From positions 378,501-442,500 of the forward strand of contig JBBDHG010000110.1 in NCBI GenBank assembly GCA_037951165.1: 64,000 bases of DNA. The letters run 5' to 3'. The notes under the pieces were generated by a model. The model did not search any database. It had not been told where the DNA came from and saw only the letters and a list, made by a program, of their open reading frames with translations. Of this stretch, positions 27,401-39,396 are shown one piece after another (position 1 is the stretch's first letter; each line of letters starts with the position of its first letter). The translations under genes and the position numbers were made by a program. Origin of the DNA: Lophius americanus. Taxonomy: Eukaryota > Chordata > Actinopteri > Lophiiformes > Lophiidae.

Positions 27401-30400
27401 TGCTCTTTGGGTGAATTGGTGACTCTAAATTGATAATAGTACATTCAACTTTAATAATGTAAGTAAACTCAGGTTAAAATCATCTGGATTTAGATAAATG
27501 TATTTTTTTTGTGCTGCTTGACACAATAAAATTATGTAAATTCAACAAAACATTTTTTTCACGGTACTTCATGGATTCACTGATTGTATAGATAGAAAAA
27601 TCCACAAGTGTTCCTGGTGCATTATAGTCCATCAAGGAGTCTTTCAATCCACTGTGTATGTTGACTTTTAACTTTTTATGTTTCGTAAACTGGCAAACAT
27701 TGGTGTAATCTGGCACCTCCTCCAAAAAACCTTAACCTATTTGATAACAGCGTCTGGGCTTTATGATAAATCCTTGAACACCTTCTGAGAGAGCTATTTA
27801 GAGTATGAAATGTTGATTCTGGGCAAGAGTGTAAGGCTGTCCCCTGGGAGACAGGACCTTTGAGGTAAAACTCTATACAGGGAGAGAAATGGGTGAGGGA
27901 TTAACAGAGAGAGAGTAGTCATTGTGGTATGCAGGCTAGGCTTTGTGTGAGAGCGGGTGTGTTCCTCCCCTTCCTCCAATAATCAAAGTCACCTCACAAC
28001 AAAGTCGATGAACTTGCCTTTGGCCAAGTCGGCTGGGACAGAAAGAGCCTGCTACCTTCTCGCATGTTACCGTAGCCAGATTCAACACAAAAGAGTTCTT
28101 CAACAGATCACCGTTCACGCTCGGTGCTCTGACACCAAAGGTGTGTAACCCAAACCCAGGCCCTCAGGAATGTCAGGGCAGAGGATGGAACAACCACAGA
28201 ACCTGAGACCACTGCTTAGGCGGAGAGACCAAAGACAACACTTCGAAAAGGTCTAAAGGCAAACCAGAAAAACAAGGCCAAAGGCTTTTTGTGTTAGGAA
28301 AATATACACTCACCAGCCATAACACTAAAACCCCCTGTCGACCATTATTGAGGTCCTGTTTTGTTATCAAAACAGCTCAGCCCCCTCAGGAGTGGGTATA
28401 ACCTTTTCCGCAATTGGCTCTACGGAAGATCAGACTCTTGGCTCCCATTTGGATCAGTAAGCCTTGGCGACTGTGAACCTCTTGCTGGTTCACTAGTTGT
28501 CCTTCCTTAAACAACTAGCTATGGCAGACCAGGCCACCAAACACGAGCGGTAGTTCTGGAGATGAACTGACCAAGACATCTAGTCATCAGTTTGTTTCTT
28601 GTCAAAGTCGCTCAGATCCTTACTTTTACCGATTTTTCCTGCTTCCAAAATATAAACTTCCGGACAAAATGTTTATTTCTGAACAACTGAAAGGGAACAA
28701 TGGAAAGATTATTATCATTGTTATTCTCAGTTGACCAGTCAGTGTATGTAATTTCATGAATGATCTGTCAAAATGCTGATACTGAGTCAAGTTCCCACTT
28801 TTTAAACCTTTTAACATAGCAAATTAGAGTAAACAGCAGGTAAACTTAAGTCATTAGAGTGTTGGCATTGTGAAGAGAGTGTGTGCAGCCCACATGGAGA
28901 GCTACGGCAAGCAAGCAAGACTAACTAGCGAGCTAATGATCCTATTGCAATATTGTTTCACACCTGCTGAGCTGGTCTTCCCCGTGTAACACATTTACAA
29001 TGGAGCTTGTCTAGTTAGTTTTGCTCTGTCTCTTTAATGGGTCAACTTGTAATGACGGAAACGGAAAAAAACAGCCTTTGTCGGATGAACGGATAAACGG
29101 GGAGGGGGAGTGACACGCAGCATAGGGCCACACATGTTATCAAATCTGTGACCACGGCTCAATAATACACAGGGGGACTGCTTTACCAACCAAACTCTGC
29201 TTGGAGCTGTTAATACATAAGATTTCCTCACACAAATTAAATTGAAACTACTGCTATTAAATGTGTCTCAGACAAATGGTACCTTCATTCTAAGGATAGT
29301 CCTAAACTCTTCTACCGTGTGAAACAATTTAAAGTATGTTAAATAACTCTGAGTGCATGTGACCCATGTATCACACACACGTACAGTTGCTGTAAATAGC
29401 GCTGATCTTGTTTCTTAATCTACATTTCTTGTTAAAGAAACCTTCATTAATAGCTTCGGCGCAAAGATGCTCCTTCTTCCACACAAATGCTCACTTTTTC
29501 AATGTGTAGTGATGCAGTATTTAAAAATCCATGAAATATGACAGCGGTAAATACAAATTTAAGCGTACAGATTCATTGATAACATGTTCACAGCAGTACA
29601 ATTTAAATAGTTTATTCCCTAGATAGTCCTTTATCACAATCGGCCATGTTTTGTGCACAAATTGTGGATGCTTAACTGTGGCCCGTTGATGGCTTATATT
29701 TAATACTAATGTTAAACTCAATATTGTGCTTATGAAGGCTCAAAGATGAGAACAGCAAACAGAAATAATGATGGCACTAATCTTAGACATTGATTAGAGA
29801 CATCCATCAGCTTTAAAAGTGACATAACTTATAATTCTTATTTCCAAGAAGAGTAAGTTTTCCCACTAGAGAACTATTTAATGACAACCCTTTAATGTAA
29901 ACTGAGACTAATATTGTTTTTTAACCCCTAAAACCTGTTTTTTCATACAGAGTAAAAAACGTTTTACCCAGACGATACTCTTCTTTAGCATAGATTTATG
30001 ACAGATTTACTTTTCATGCAAAGCATATTTTTATCGAATATTGTTAACAATATTACAACAGACTTCATGAAGGAACACAAAATGCCAAGGATTCTTCAAA
30101 AGGAAGATTTTTATTGCAGAATATATGAAACCCTCTTGACTGTATATTTTGAAGAGGACTTGGTAAAGAACATTATCTTTAAAATCTAAAATAAAAACGA
30201 GTGAAATCAGGTTTTGGGGTGATTCTTTTACTGTGATTGACCATCTATTGTTAAATTGTGAAAGCATCCACTTTTTATTGGTTTCGAGATGAAAAAATGT
30301 CATGTCCATCGCATCCAGTCGAAAGGATGGAGTGTGTGAGCGGATGAAGGAGGGTCCTTCGCTATGAAACCCTTTAACAATAAGGTTTTTTTTCCTTCTA

Positions 30401-30914
30401 AGTTTTAAAACCAACTCATTCCTAAGTGTCTGACAGTTTCATGTCAGGAATGTTGTTAATCAATGTATACTACTCATCAATAAATATTAATTTGTTTTAT
30501 CGCAAATTCATCCTGAGAAATTTTACTGAAAGACATCTGTGTTAATGATTCCTAAAACTGAAGACAAAAAATAAATGCATGAAATGTTTAAGTTCTGAGG
30601 TCTGACCGTATTTTTTTGCAGATGATCTCTTCTAATCTCTTTTCAGGAAAACTAAATAGCTGAAGAAAAGAGACCAGCAAAATGAAGCAGATCAACCCAC
30701 TGATACAAGTGATGTTATGACGACTCACCTCCATATAACTTGCTGCAATATCCTGGTCGTAGTGCTCCATCATGTTGGGGAAGAAGGTCATGTTGTAGGG
30801 CATCCCGAAGCACCGGTGCACTTTGATGGGCTCGCACGTAAACAGGCTGTGGGCATTGCAGCCGCCGACCCACATCAGAGCCAAGCATACCCACAGCGGT
30901 CCTGGCATCAGCAT
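18451..30914 (-). CDS. fzd6: Frizzled-6 Wnt/PCP receptor, complete coding region, 7 exons
   Basis: A seven-transmembrane Wnt receptor of the plasma membrane acting mainly in planar cell polarity. Coding exons in transcript order: 30914-30729, 24829-24633, 24559-23983, 21403-20984, 19412-19264, 19173-18772, 18607-18451. They sum to 2088 bases (695 aa plus stop; human about 706). Exons 1-2 encode a signal peptide and the cysteine-rich Wnt-binding domain (SLFTCEP, YNMTFFPN with an N-glycosylation site, CREQC). Exons 3-5 encode the 7TM core, with FRYPERPI, WWVILTITWFLAAG and NHVRQVIQHD. The Dishevelled-binding KTxxxW motif is present as KTCAQW at the start of the tail. Exon 6 has ESCEFFLKHN and the conserved basic KKKHYKPGSHKLKVISKSMG, then a Ser-rich tail ending in a conserved-type VH motif. 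Introns 2, 5 and 6 are 73-164 bases. The start was chosen because it directly precedes the signal peptide. Non-coding upstream exons were not located. Confidence 0.96.
19543..19588. repeat. 23-bp perfect tandem duplication
   Basis: The unit starting GCCCCCGCAAATTCAAATTT is present twice, immediately before the 155-bp-family copy. Confidence 0.85.
19580..19960 (+). repeat. Dispersed 155-bp-unit repeat, copy 2
   Basis: Contains two degenerate units (around 19700 and 19840), each with a ...TAGTCCAAATTTG... core, preceded by CCACTAGATGGAG. Confidence 0.7.
20270..20620 (+). repeat. Dispersed repeat, member 1 of a pair
   Basis: Shares an ordered series of words with 26040-26330: CAATGGGGGCT, then GGTTGACTTTGTCA, CCCATC.ACAT and an AACTTCAT block. 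The two copies lie in the same orientation, about 5.8 kb apart, in fzd6 introns 4 and 1. It is probably a non-autonomous element. Confidence 0.6.
21590..21850 (+). mobile_element. LINE reverse transcriptase fragment, decayed
   Basis: Translation gives GVPQGS, a one-base frameshift, then LGPLPFSIY and HHYADDTVI, the canonical reverse transcriptase blocks including the YADD catalytic site, on the plus strand inside minus-strand fzd6 intron 3. A stop follows at about 21777. It is an old truncated retrotransposon copy, perhaps L2/Rex-like. Confidence 0.8.
21860..22570 (+). mobile_element. T-rich dispersed element, possibly the tail of the adjacent retrotransposon
   Basis: CT/T-rich sequence with the phrase ACACCTGGGTCCTAAACTCTG (around 22513), which resembles the 3' end of fish retroelements. 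It includes a 19-bp tandem duplication (22202-22239). The open frames in both strands (101 and 98 aa) are composition artefacts. Class is uncertain. Confidence 0.4.
22571..23900. other. fzd6 intron 3, right part
   Basis: No exon or recognisable transposon. It includes an ATT microsatellite at 23611-23637. Confidence 0.5.
23611..23637. repeat. (ATT)n microsatellite
   Basis: About nine ATT units. Confidence 0.9.
23915..23957. repeat. (AAT)n microsatellite next to fzd6 exon 3 donor
   Basis: About 14 AAT/AATAAT units in intron 3. It ends about 25 bases from the exon 3 donor (GT at 23982-23981). On the transcript this is an AU-rich (UUA) run just inside the intron. Confidence 0.9.
25070..25850 (+). 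mobile_element. Tc1-like transposon with degraded transposase C-terminal region
   Basis: The frame 25549-25770 encodes WTFLKDNDTKQTS and SWNVLEWPSQSTHLNP, clearly Tc1 transposase DDE-domain sequence. The usual DLNPIE box has become HLNPKE and the frame stops soon afterwards. The flanking ACATGCAACATAAA (25113) matches the copy at 5690. It is a dead copy in fzd6 intron 1. Confidence 0.75.
26040..26330 (+). repeat. Dispersed repeat, member 2 of a pair
   Basis: Counterpart of 20270-20620, same orientation, with shared words CAATGGGGGCT, GGTTGACTTTGTCA and AACTTCATTTTG. Confidence 0.6.
27235..27435 (+). mobile_element. Fish dispersed element with tRNA-like core
   Basis: Recognisable words: TTTGCACTGTCACC, GGTTCTGGGTTTCAATCC (B-box-like), TTTGCATGTTCTCCC and AATTGGTGACTCTAAATTG. 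The same family's 3' end appears at 57720-57850. Truncated, in fzd6 intron 1. Confidence 0.65.
28306..28770. mobile_element. Dispersed teleost element, uncertain class
   Basis: Begins TATACACTCACCAGCCATAA and contains GTCGCTCAGATCCTTACTTT and TTTTTCCTGCTTCCA, phrases familiar from a widespread fish repeat whose ends read ACTCACCGGCCACTTTATTA. No coding content. Confidence 0.55.
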
Positions 30915-33900
30915 GGCGACTGGGAGTGAGCGTTTGGACTCTATGTTTTTATTTCTTTTTTTAGAATAGGTTTCTTTTTGGCTCAGAGTGAGGATATTTT
31001 GGACCAAACTCGGAATACTTTTGGCTCACGCTGTCATCTCCACTTTTCGTGTCCTGGGATCATCTTAGTGAAGCCGATGGGTGCTGCAGCAGATAGAACT
31101 TTCCCATCATGCTTCAGGGTGTGACTCTGGATCAAAGACAAGAATCACAATCACTGAAAATAAAGTTTTTTTCTGTTCATATCTGAAAAAAATAGTACTT
31201 TATAATTTTTTTTTCTTTATATGCTGCTTTGTACGTAACTAAACTGGCAAATATTTTCTACCTTTAGCTACTAATCGCACACAAAAAAATCTGATGTTGT
31301 TTTATAGAACACGTAATAATTATTTTTTGCACTTCAGGCGTTACTTTGAGCTCACGGTAATTATGAAGGTATTTCTGTTCCTCTTCATCATTCCAACAAA
31401 CAATCAATTAATTGTGATAATAGAACAGGGATTAATCCATGATGACATTAATCATTAGTTGCAGCTCTATGTACATCATCTGCTAAATCCTGCTTTACAT
31501 TAGTGCACATGTAATTATTATAAATGAATATAACATAATGTGAATGTAACAAAGGATTTTTCTGGCTCAGTACATTAAGTGCATTTTGCAGAAATCTCGA
31601 TCTGCTGCACTTTCACTTGTACCAGACTATTTTTAAAGTATGTTATAAGTCATTTTTATTCAAGTCAAGGATGATAAATACTTCCTCCACTTGTGGAAAT
31701 GGGTTTATACATTTAGCAACACAAGAACAATCTCCTGAGGTTCATTTTGAAATACAACTCACATTTATTGAAAACGTGCCTTTGGGATTCCAAGCTGACA
31801 AGGTTTTTCAGGTTATTATTTTCTCTTTTTGACTACTACAGAATTACAGAGCATGAATAGGGTGACACCCTCCCAGCAAACCATACATGACACAACCTAT
31901 CATTGTGCTACTACAAACAAAATCGCTAAGTTATAGATGAATTTATCAAACATTCATCCGGTCCAATGACAACCTCAGGCTCCAGGTTTGTGAAGGTCTG
32001 ATTAAAGACACATCAGTAACAAGGAGTTAAAAGACCAAAATCTTGCCAATCCCTCATTCAAGATTTCAAGAGTATTCGTTTACTCTGGGTGGGGAATGTT
32101 TAAGATCTAGGAAGGTTCAGCAGAATGAGTCTCAGCTTGTTGATGCACATTATTGTACTTCACATAAAAGTGACACACTTCCACAAGTATATACAAGTGC
32201 ACTGTGGAGCTTGTAACTTTTAAGAATTTGTCTGCAGTAAACTTGCATGAATACATGCTTGAGATTTTTGCATAAATCAACTTACAAGTGCTTAAATGCT
32301 ATGCTGAAAAAATAGAAAACAATGCATACTAGTGACATATATCTACTGTTTGCAATATTTTCACAACCTAATTGCACATTGTATTGAATTTATACTGCTG
32401 TATTATAAATAGTGTTTACATTTTAAACTACATTTTGTGGCTTTAAATATCACATCAGCATCACTGTCACTCTTCAGCAGAAGTAAGAAAGCCATTGAAT
32501 GTTACTACTGTGCATATAACAAACATCTTGATTGTATGAATAGCCTTTCAAAGTGGATACAAAAGCAAAGTATCAGAAGGTTTAAGTTGTCAACACAAAA
32601 CTATCTTCAGAGATTATTTCTGATTCTATTCAGTAAAACAAAACATTCGTGCTGTAATGAGTAGTGTTTGATTTTGAATGACTATATTATAATTCTATGA
32701 ATGGACACATTGGTTGTTTATATGAGATAGATTGATTTCCTGATCACTATCATATTCTGCTTATCAGTTGCGGTAAGGGTTTAGCCTATGCCAATATGAT
32801 CACTGTTTACATGTAGAGTAACCTTGTGTGGTTACACTACACTAATCAGACTAAATAACTTCTTAATTTATTAGCATCGTTAGCATGTTAGCACAAACAA
32901 TACAAGTTAGTCAACATTTCACACATACTACTAACAACACTTCAATGTTAAATCTGACATTTACATATTAGTTAAAACTCAATTATTACGTCTCTAACAC
33001 GTTTAAATTACTTAAAATTTCCATGAAGCTAATTACTTTGACAAGTCTGACAGACGAGCGGCAGGATCAGAAATGATTCCCGTAAATCGGACGCCATATG
33101 CGGGCAGAGAGTACAGTATACTAGCCGGACTCTGCTCTGACAACCCGGGGGCCCAAAAAGACTTCAGAAAAAGTTGCAAATAAAAAACTGATGGATAAAA
33201 CAGTCAATACAAACACTTACCCCCCATTGACCAGGAGTTTGTGTAACAAACTGACTACATGGAGAGTCTTTGGAGAGGTTCCGGGGGGTTTGTTGGTCTT
33301 TCCGGAGACAGGTTCGAGCACTGTCTTTCTGCCTGCTCCAGTCAAGCGTCTGGGAAGAGATGATGCGCTCACGTGTAGTTGGAAATGTTGGTGTTTTGTT
33401 CTGGACAGGCAGGAATACTTAATACGTTTATTTAAGTGTGGTGCCAATATTTTCCCGAATGGAAAACAATTATTCTGAAAATCAGACCCAATATTCTTTT
33501 GTTAAACAAACTCGTATCATTTCGACTTGTATTTTCATTTTTAAAGGTGAGTAAAAGTTGCAAGTTGTTAAGATTTTATTTGTGATGTAAGTAGAAAAGA
33601 GGGTTAGATAAGTAAGATGGGGGCAAACTGACGAAGAGGTATTCTCTGAAAAGAGAGATTTCAATGCAAAGTTACGTTTCAACACGCAGACTGTGAGACT
33701 GTGAGATTGACGGAAAGCACCTGAAAGCACCATCCATGCAGCTGAAGGACGGGAGTCTGTCTCACAATAGAGCAAGACTATATACATCCAACATGAGTCA
33801 CAACACTTTCGTTTCAGTCGATGTTTTAGGAAAATAAACATAAACATACTTCATCAATTCAACTTATTTCGTCATAAAAGTGTAATATCAGTATCATTAT

Positions 33901-33980
33901 GCAAGATCGTTTTTAAAGGAAAGACGAGGGCATCGTGTAGTTTCTCTTAAATGACACTAGATGTCACTGTGCATTTTTGA
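30915..33980. other. fzd6 upstream region
   Basis: A 3 kb AT-rich region upstream of the first fzd6 coding exon. It probably contains the fzd6 promoter and any untranslated exon. A CG-richer patch lies at about 33050-33420. ORFs on both strands there (95 and 76 aa) have no recognisable content. No TATA box or firm splice donor was chosen. Confidence 0.4.
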
Positions 33981-33984
33981 ATTA

Positions 33985-35760
33985 AAATGTCATCAATTAT
34001 CCCAGTAGTACATAAAAGCTACAATAATCATCACAGTGTTGAATAACAGTAACATTAATAAAAACTGTTAAATCGCTTTAAAATGTATTATCAAAGTGTT
34101 AAATTACAGTGACATCAATTATCGTGTGTTAATTTTACTGGGAAATTAATCATCCTAGTGTTATATTCCACACTAATCATCACTGAGCTAAATTACAGGA
34201 TCATTAACCATGAAAGTGTTAAATTACAGTGTCATTGATGATCCCAGTGTTGAATTACAGAGTCATTTATTGTCACAGTGTTAAATTACACACTTATTAC
34301 CACAGTGCTAAAGTACAGTGTTAAAGTACAGTGTACTTTAAATGACAGTATCATTACATTAATCATCATAGTGTTAAATTACACATTAATCATCACAGGG
34401 TTGAATCACAGTACCATTTATCATCACATTGTTGAATTACTATAACATTGATCGTCACAGTGTGAAATTACACATTAATCATAACAGTGTTAAATTTCGA
34501 TATCATTAATTGTCACAGTGTTACGTTTCAGTAACGTTAATAATCAGTGTTACAGTACACTACTATTAATCATCACAGTGTTAAATTACACATTTATCAT
34601 CACAGTGTTGAACTACAGTATCATTAATCATTACAGTATTAAATTACAGTAACATTAATCATCACATTGTTAAATAACAGTAATATTAATCATCACAGTG
34701 TTACATTACAGAAACATTAAGCATTCCATTGTTACATTAGAGTAACTTTCATCATTTGAGTGTTACTTTAAAGTAAAGTTAATCATCACTGTATTAAATA
34801 AAAGTAATATTAATAATCATAGTGTAACATTATAGTAGCATTAATTATCACTCTGTTACATTACAGTAACATAAATCATTGCAGTGTTATGTTACATTAA
34901 GATTAGTCATCACAGTGTTACATTACAGAAACATTAAGCATTCCATTGTTACATTAAAGTAACTTTCATCATCAGAGTGTTACATTACAGTAAAGTTAAT
35001 CGTCACAGTGTTAAATAACAGTAATATCAATCATCACAGTGTTATATTACAGTAACATTAATCATCACAGTGTTAAATAACAGTAATATTAATAATCACA
35101 GTGTTACATTACAGAAACATTAAGCACTCCATTGTTACATTAGAGTAACTTTCATCATTAGAGTGTTACATTAAAGTAACTTTCATCATCAGAGTGTTAC
35201 ATTACAGTAAAGTTAATCATCAAAGTTTTACATTACAGAAACATTAAGCATTCCATTGTTACATTAAAGTAACTTTCACCATCAGAGTGTTACATTACAG
35301 TAACATTAATCATCACAGTGTTATATTACATTAAGATTAATCATCACAGTGTGACATTACGGTAACATTAAGCATCCAATTGTTACAGTATAGTAATTGG
35401 TAAATGGAGTATATGTTTTTTTTAAATCTGTTCGCACACTCAAAGCGCTTTACATTGTGAGCCATCATTCCCTCATTCCCACAAGCATTCATACAGTGAT
35501 GACAGAGGCTGCCATGCAAAAGGCTACCTGCTCATCAGGAGCAGTAACCATTCACGCCATGATTCACACCCATGGAACAGCCATTGGGAGCAACTCCAGG
35601 TTCAGTATCTTGCCCAAGGACACCTTGACTGCAGTGGCCGAGGATTGAACCACTGACCTTAAAATACGTGGACATCCGCTCTACCACCTGAACCACCGTG
35701 GCTCGTGGGGTTAATCAATCATCAATGTGTTAAATTAAAGTAACATTAATCATACTGTTT
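33985..35760. repeat. 31-bp minisatellite with higher-order structure
   Basis: Tandem copies of a unit of about 31 bases with consensus ACAGTAACATTAATCATCAC followed by AGTGTTAAATT. About 45 units run to 35395, then a SINE-like insertion (35397-35706), then a little more of the same array (35710-35755). A subset carries the variant ACATTAAGCATTCCATTGTT and recurs at about 34700, 34915, 35100 and 35227, spaced 216, 186 and 125 bases, i.e. 7, 6 and 4 units, a higher-order pattern. It lies directly upstream of the klhl32 first-exon candidate. Confidence 0.9.
35397..35706 (-). mobile_element. tRNA-derived SINE-like element inside the minisatellite
   Basis: On the minus strand the element starts GAGCCACGGTGGTTCAGGTG (A-box-like TGGTTCAGGTGG) and then has GGTTCAATCC (B-box) and TGTCCTTGGGCAAGATAC, the hallmark of a widespread fish family. 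It interrupts the 31-bp array. No clear target-site duplication was found. Confidence 0.75.
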
Positions 35761-35939
35761 AATGTGAGGACCTCCACGTCTTCAGGTGACACACGATGTG
35801 TAGTGTAACAGTAATGTGCATTGTCTCGGTTCTCCACGTGGGGGCGCTGCCCCCTCCATGTCCACGCTCATGTGACCGCCGTGGAGAGGAGGGGAGGGGT
35901 TAGGATCTAATCATTTAGGTGCTACACTGTCACACATTA

Positions 35940-36061
35940 AGTGTCCGTGATAACAGAGCGCATCTCCTCTCCCCTCTCTCACCAACACCGACCTCGGACA
36001 TCAGATGAGACCGGAGGAGCGGCGGAGAGGACGGGACCGGATCATCACACGTTCATATGAG
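35940..36061 (+). promoter_or_regulatory. klhl32: klhl32 probable promoter and untranslated first exon
   Basis: A CG-rich segment that ends in a good donor: exon to 36061, GTAGGTGAG from 36062. It contains ATG at 36005 opening 19 codons in frame to the exon end, which would stop soon after splicing to the 39397 exon. Its position upstream of klhl32 and its CG content suggest the gene's 5' exon. No transcript evidence is available. Confidence 0.4.
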
Positions 36062-36540
36062 GTAGGTGAGCTGTTGCCGGATTAAGAGGAGAGAGTAGAA
36101 TACAGTAAATTCCTGCAAAGCAGCACGCTGCCCTACAATCCGAATTGTACTATTGATCGCTCTTTGACCGGATTATTATGGTCTAACGGCGGAGCTGGTT
36201 CTCCGTCCTCGTAGTTTGTGGACCGAGGAGGCGCCGGCCTGTTGCTAGGAGACCCTTTGACAGATGGGAGCTTTAGAAAAAGTGACAGTCCATGCCCAGA
36301 CGGGGTCTGCTTTATCTTAAAAGCAAAAGCCTCCTCGAGGTTGATGCCGGTTGCATCTTTTGCGTAAAGGGCGTCATTAAACTCAATGTTCGTCTCCAGT
36401 CAGGAGGTTTCACTGTTTTCCCGGGAACAATGGTCCTCTTGTTGTAATGCTTAGATACAAACTAACATCTCCTGTGTTCAATCATGTCTGAGGCTAAATC
36501 AGGTTTAGTCATTGTAGGTTGAATCCAATCAGATCTATAG

Positions 36541-36605
36541 TCAGTTGTGGTGGATCTAGGGTTTTTATCACGCAGGGGCCACATTTTGCACCATTATATC
36601 TCCAG
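36541..36605 (+). repeat. Short dispersed sequence, counterpart of 10745-10830
   Basis: Shares GGTGGATCTAGGG-type and GGGGCCACATTTT words with the reverse complement of 10745-10830. Confidence 0.5.
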
Positions 36606-37552
36606 CATGCATGTTTCCTTTTTTAAAGAATATGTTCTTACATTTCACCAGTCACTCCTTTGTTAGACACTGGCTCTTTAGCTTTAAGCAAAGATACACT
36701 TAAAATTTTTGGTGTAGAAAATAAAAACAATTCTTGATTTATTGAATTTGAAACCAGGATGCATAGAAAACATAATATGCAACAACTGGTACAGGGTGTC
36801 AGTGTAACTTCACAAAGGTCTGAAAAACTAGACTTGATTTTACTCAGAAATGAAAATGGGGTTATCGTCTTTGCTCGGCATTGGACAGACGTTGAATTTT
36901 GGTTTTGACTTCAAAATCTACTCCGTTCATAAACCGATATGGATTTATCCTCTGTGGCCACTTGTTCACTGCAGGGTTGAAATTCAAGTTCACTCAGAGG
37001 AGCAAATGTTAGAGTCACCGATTCATCCATACAGACTCCCCACAGTCCCAAATCCACATACTTCATGCTGTGAAACAGCAGTTGTCCTCACAAGACCACC
37101 ATGCTGCCCAGAACAACAGAAGTTGTCCTTTCCCAACATTCAAGAAAGATGTTAAATCCTGGAAAGAAAGCGGTTATTATTTTAAAAAAAATGAAAATAA
37201 TGAAAATCAGGTGAAAAACTTTTTATGATAATAGGTGTTAAGATGAAAGTGTTTAAAATGACAATAATGAAGACAATTGTTGTTGCTACTTTTATTATTA
37301 TTATATGAGCGCACTGACTACTTATTCAGTAAACACATTATTACTTTATTCCTTTAACTCTATTTTCTTCCATACCATTGTTCCCATGCTCATTCTCCCA
37401 GTTTTCACTGCATACATGTACATTATACATCAAAATGAGCAACTTGATCAGGAATGGTGGGCAATCCGTTTGAGTAATATCTCATAAATCTGATTATAAA
37501 ACAATGGGAAAAGCTCAAAGGGCTTAATATGTAACATACAAAATGCAGTGAG

Positions 37553-37935
37553 ACAGTCCTGGTTCATACAGTGAAACAGTCCAGGTTCATACAGTGAAAC
37601 AGTCCAGGTACGTACAGCGAAACTGTCCAGGTTCGTTCAGTGAAACAGTCCATAGACGTACAGTGAAACAGTCCAGGTTCGTACAGTGAAACAGTCCAGG
37701 TTCGTACAGTGAAACAGTCCAGGTTCATACAGCGAACAGTCCAGGTTCGTACAGTGAAACAGTCCATAGACGTACAGTGAAACAGTCCGGGTTCGTACAG
37801 TGAAACAGTCCAGGTTCGTACAGCGAAACAGTCCAGGTTCGTACAGTGAAACAGTCCATGTTCATACAGTGAAACAGCGCTGGTCTATACAGTAAAATTT
37901 TCTTGGTTTATACAGTGTAACAGTCCAGGTTCATA
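37553..37935. repeat. 23-bp minisatellite
   Basis: About 16 copies of a 23-base unit (core ACAGTGAAACAGTCCAGG plus GTTCGT or variants), with mutations such as CATAGACGT in three units and a 22-base unit near 37735. It lies inside the first klhl32 intron. The 67-aa minus-strand ORF across it (MDCFTVRTWTV repeats) is a repeat artefact. Confidence 0.92.
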
Positions 37936-37979
37936 CAAAAAAATTCAACAACTTCCTTTAAAGTCAACAGCTAATGTTA

Positions 37980-38200
37980 TTGTTTGCAGTATGGGAAAGT
38001 AGAACCGTTGTCTCCCGGCTGTAAGGTTCTGGGTTTGAATGCAGTTGGGGACTGTAGAGTTCACATGTTCTGCCTGTACTAGTGAAGGCTTGTGATGCAA
38101 GGGTGATTTTTCTAGTGTGCACCCATAAGCTCAAGCCCAGCCCCGGGGAGTGGATGCTGGTTTTCGACAGATATTAGATTCTGAAGTTCAACCAAAATTC
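37980..38200. mobile_element. Diverged dispersed element
   Basis: Contains AAGGTTCTGGGTTTGAATGC (B-box-like) and TCACATGTTCTGCCTGT, a diverged version of the 27235 family. Confidence 0.4.
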
Positions 38201-38699
38201 CATTCCTCTCCTAATCTGATGCTTAACCAATGTTGGGTTTTGAAGTTAAGTCGATTTTAATTTCCAGCTGAAATCTAATCATCTGTTAGATGTGAGTCCA
38301 ACATATCTCTGATATTACATTGACATCCTGTGCCAGTCTCTACATAAAACATCCTTTTCCCAGGTATGTAATACATATAATACTATGAAACAGGTGATCT
38401 ACTGTATACTTTTACAGTTTATACAGCATTACACCAGAATTACACACGTCCCATCTGAGATATTTGTCACTTAAATTCTTATTAGCATCTTAACTGCTTA
38501 TAAATCTATAAAATGGGCAGTTCAGAGCCCCTCTAGCTCTGCCCTTGGCTCCCCCTCTGCTTAAATTTGGGTCATGGACCAATACAAATACATTATAAGA
38601 CGGAATATGTCCTGATTTGACCTCCTGGTGTGATTTACAGACATGCTTTTTTATATACGCACGGTTCTCTCTCTCTATGCTGAAGCCACGGTATTAAAA

Positions 38700-39396
38700 G
38701 CTTATGAGATATGAAATGTGCACAGCCGGCTTGTATTGGACTGAGGATCACGGCACAAGGTCCTTCTCTCCCTCATCAGTCAGTGGCCACCGCCCGAGGC
38801 TGGGTGTCTGAAGGTCACTCACTCACAGATCAATAACTGGATCTGGCTGGGGACCGCACGCAAGAGCAGCCAGCGGCGCACTCACCCCAGCCTACACTTA
38901 AGGTGAACCACATCCAAACACATGCTAAACCAGCCGTGAAGCGAGGACCTGAGGCGAATCTCTGCCGTAGTATTTCAATCAGAGTCTCCAGAGCAGCGGC
39001 GGTTTCGGAGTACATCTGTGCCGACCTCTGCTATCCGCTCAGGCGGCTGGCTGTGATCTCACAGGAGACACGGATGGATAACAGATTCAGGTGTGTAGAA
39101 CATTAAGTCGGGGTTGCAGCTACACCAGAGGGATTGGCGCGGCGCGGTCTCCCGGCTTGTTTGTAGAAGTTGTTTACTCCTCTCTCTGAAGACCTTGACT
39201 TTAATCTCCTGCGCTACAAGAGAGAAGGCTTTCGAAAAAGAACGGATGTGAAATTTGTCGAATCGAGATCAATGAGTCTGAGAGAGGAGACGCGTGGTTG
39301 TATTCTTCCACGCATCGCACCGGAGGTTTGATACGGTGCGGTTCGCTCGAGGAGATCATCTAAGTGAATTTGAAATGTGCTTCTCCGTCCTATCAG
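38700..39396 (+). promoter_or_regulatory. CG-rich region before the klhl32 coding start, possible alternative first exon
   Basis: The interval is richer in CG than the surroundings and contains a possible donor at about 39091 (CAG followed by GTGTGTAG). It could hold an alternative klhl32 promoter or exon. Nothing firmer can be said from sequence. Confidence 0.3.

Noticed and set aside
33985..35760. Possible CRISPR-like repeat array
   Set aside because: Repeats are contiguous with no spacers, and the genome is vertebrate. It is a minisatellite.
37564..37767. 67-aa repetitive protein MDCFTVRTWTV...
   Set aside because: Product of the 23-bp minisatellite in one frame; a 23-base period gives a 23-residue period, with no start context or homologue.
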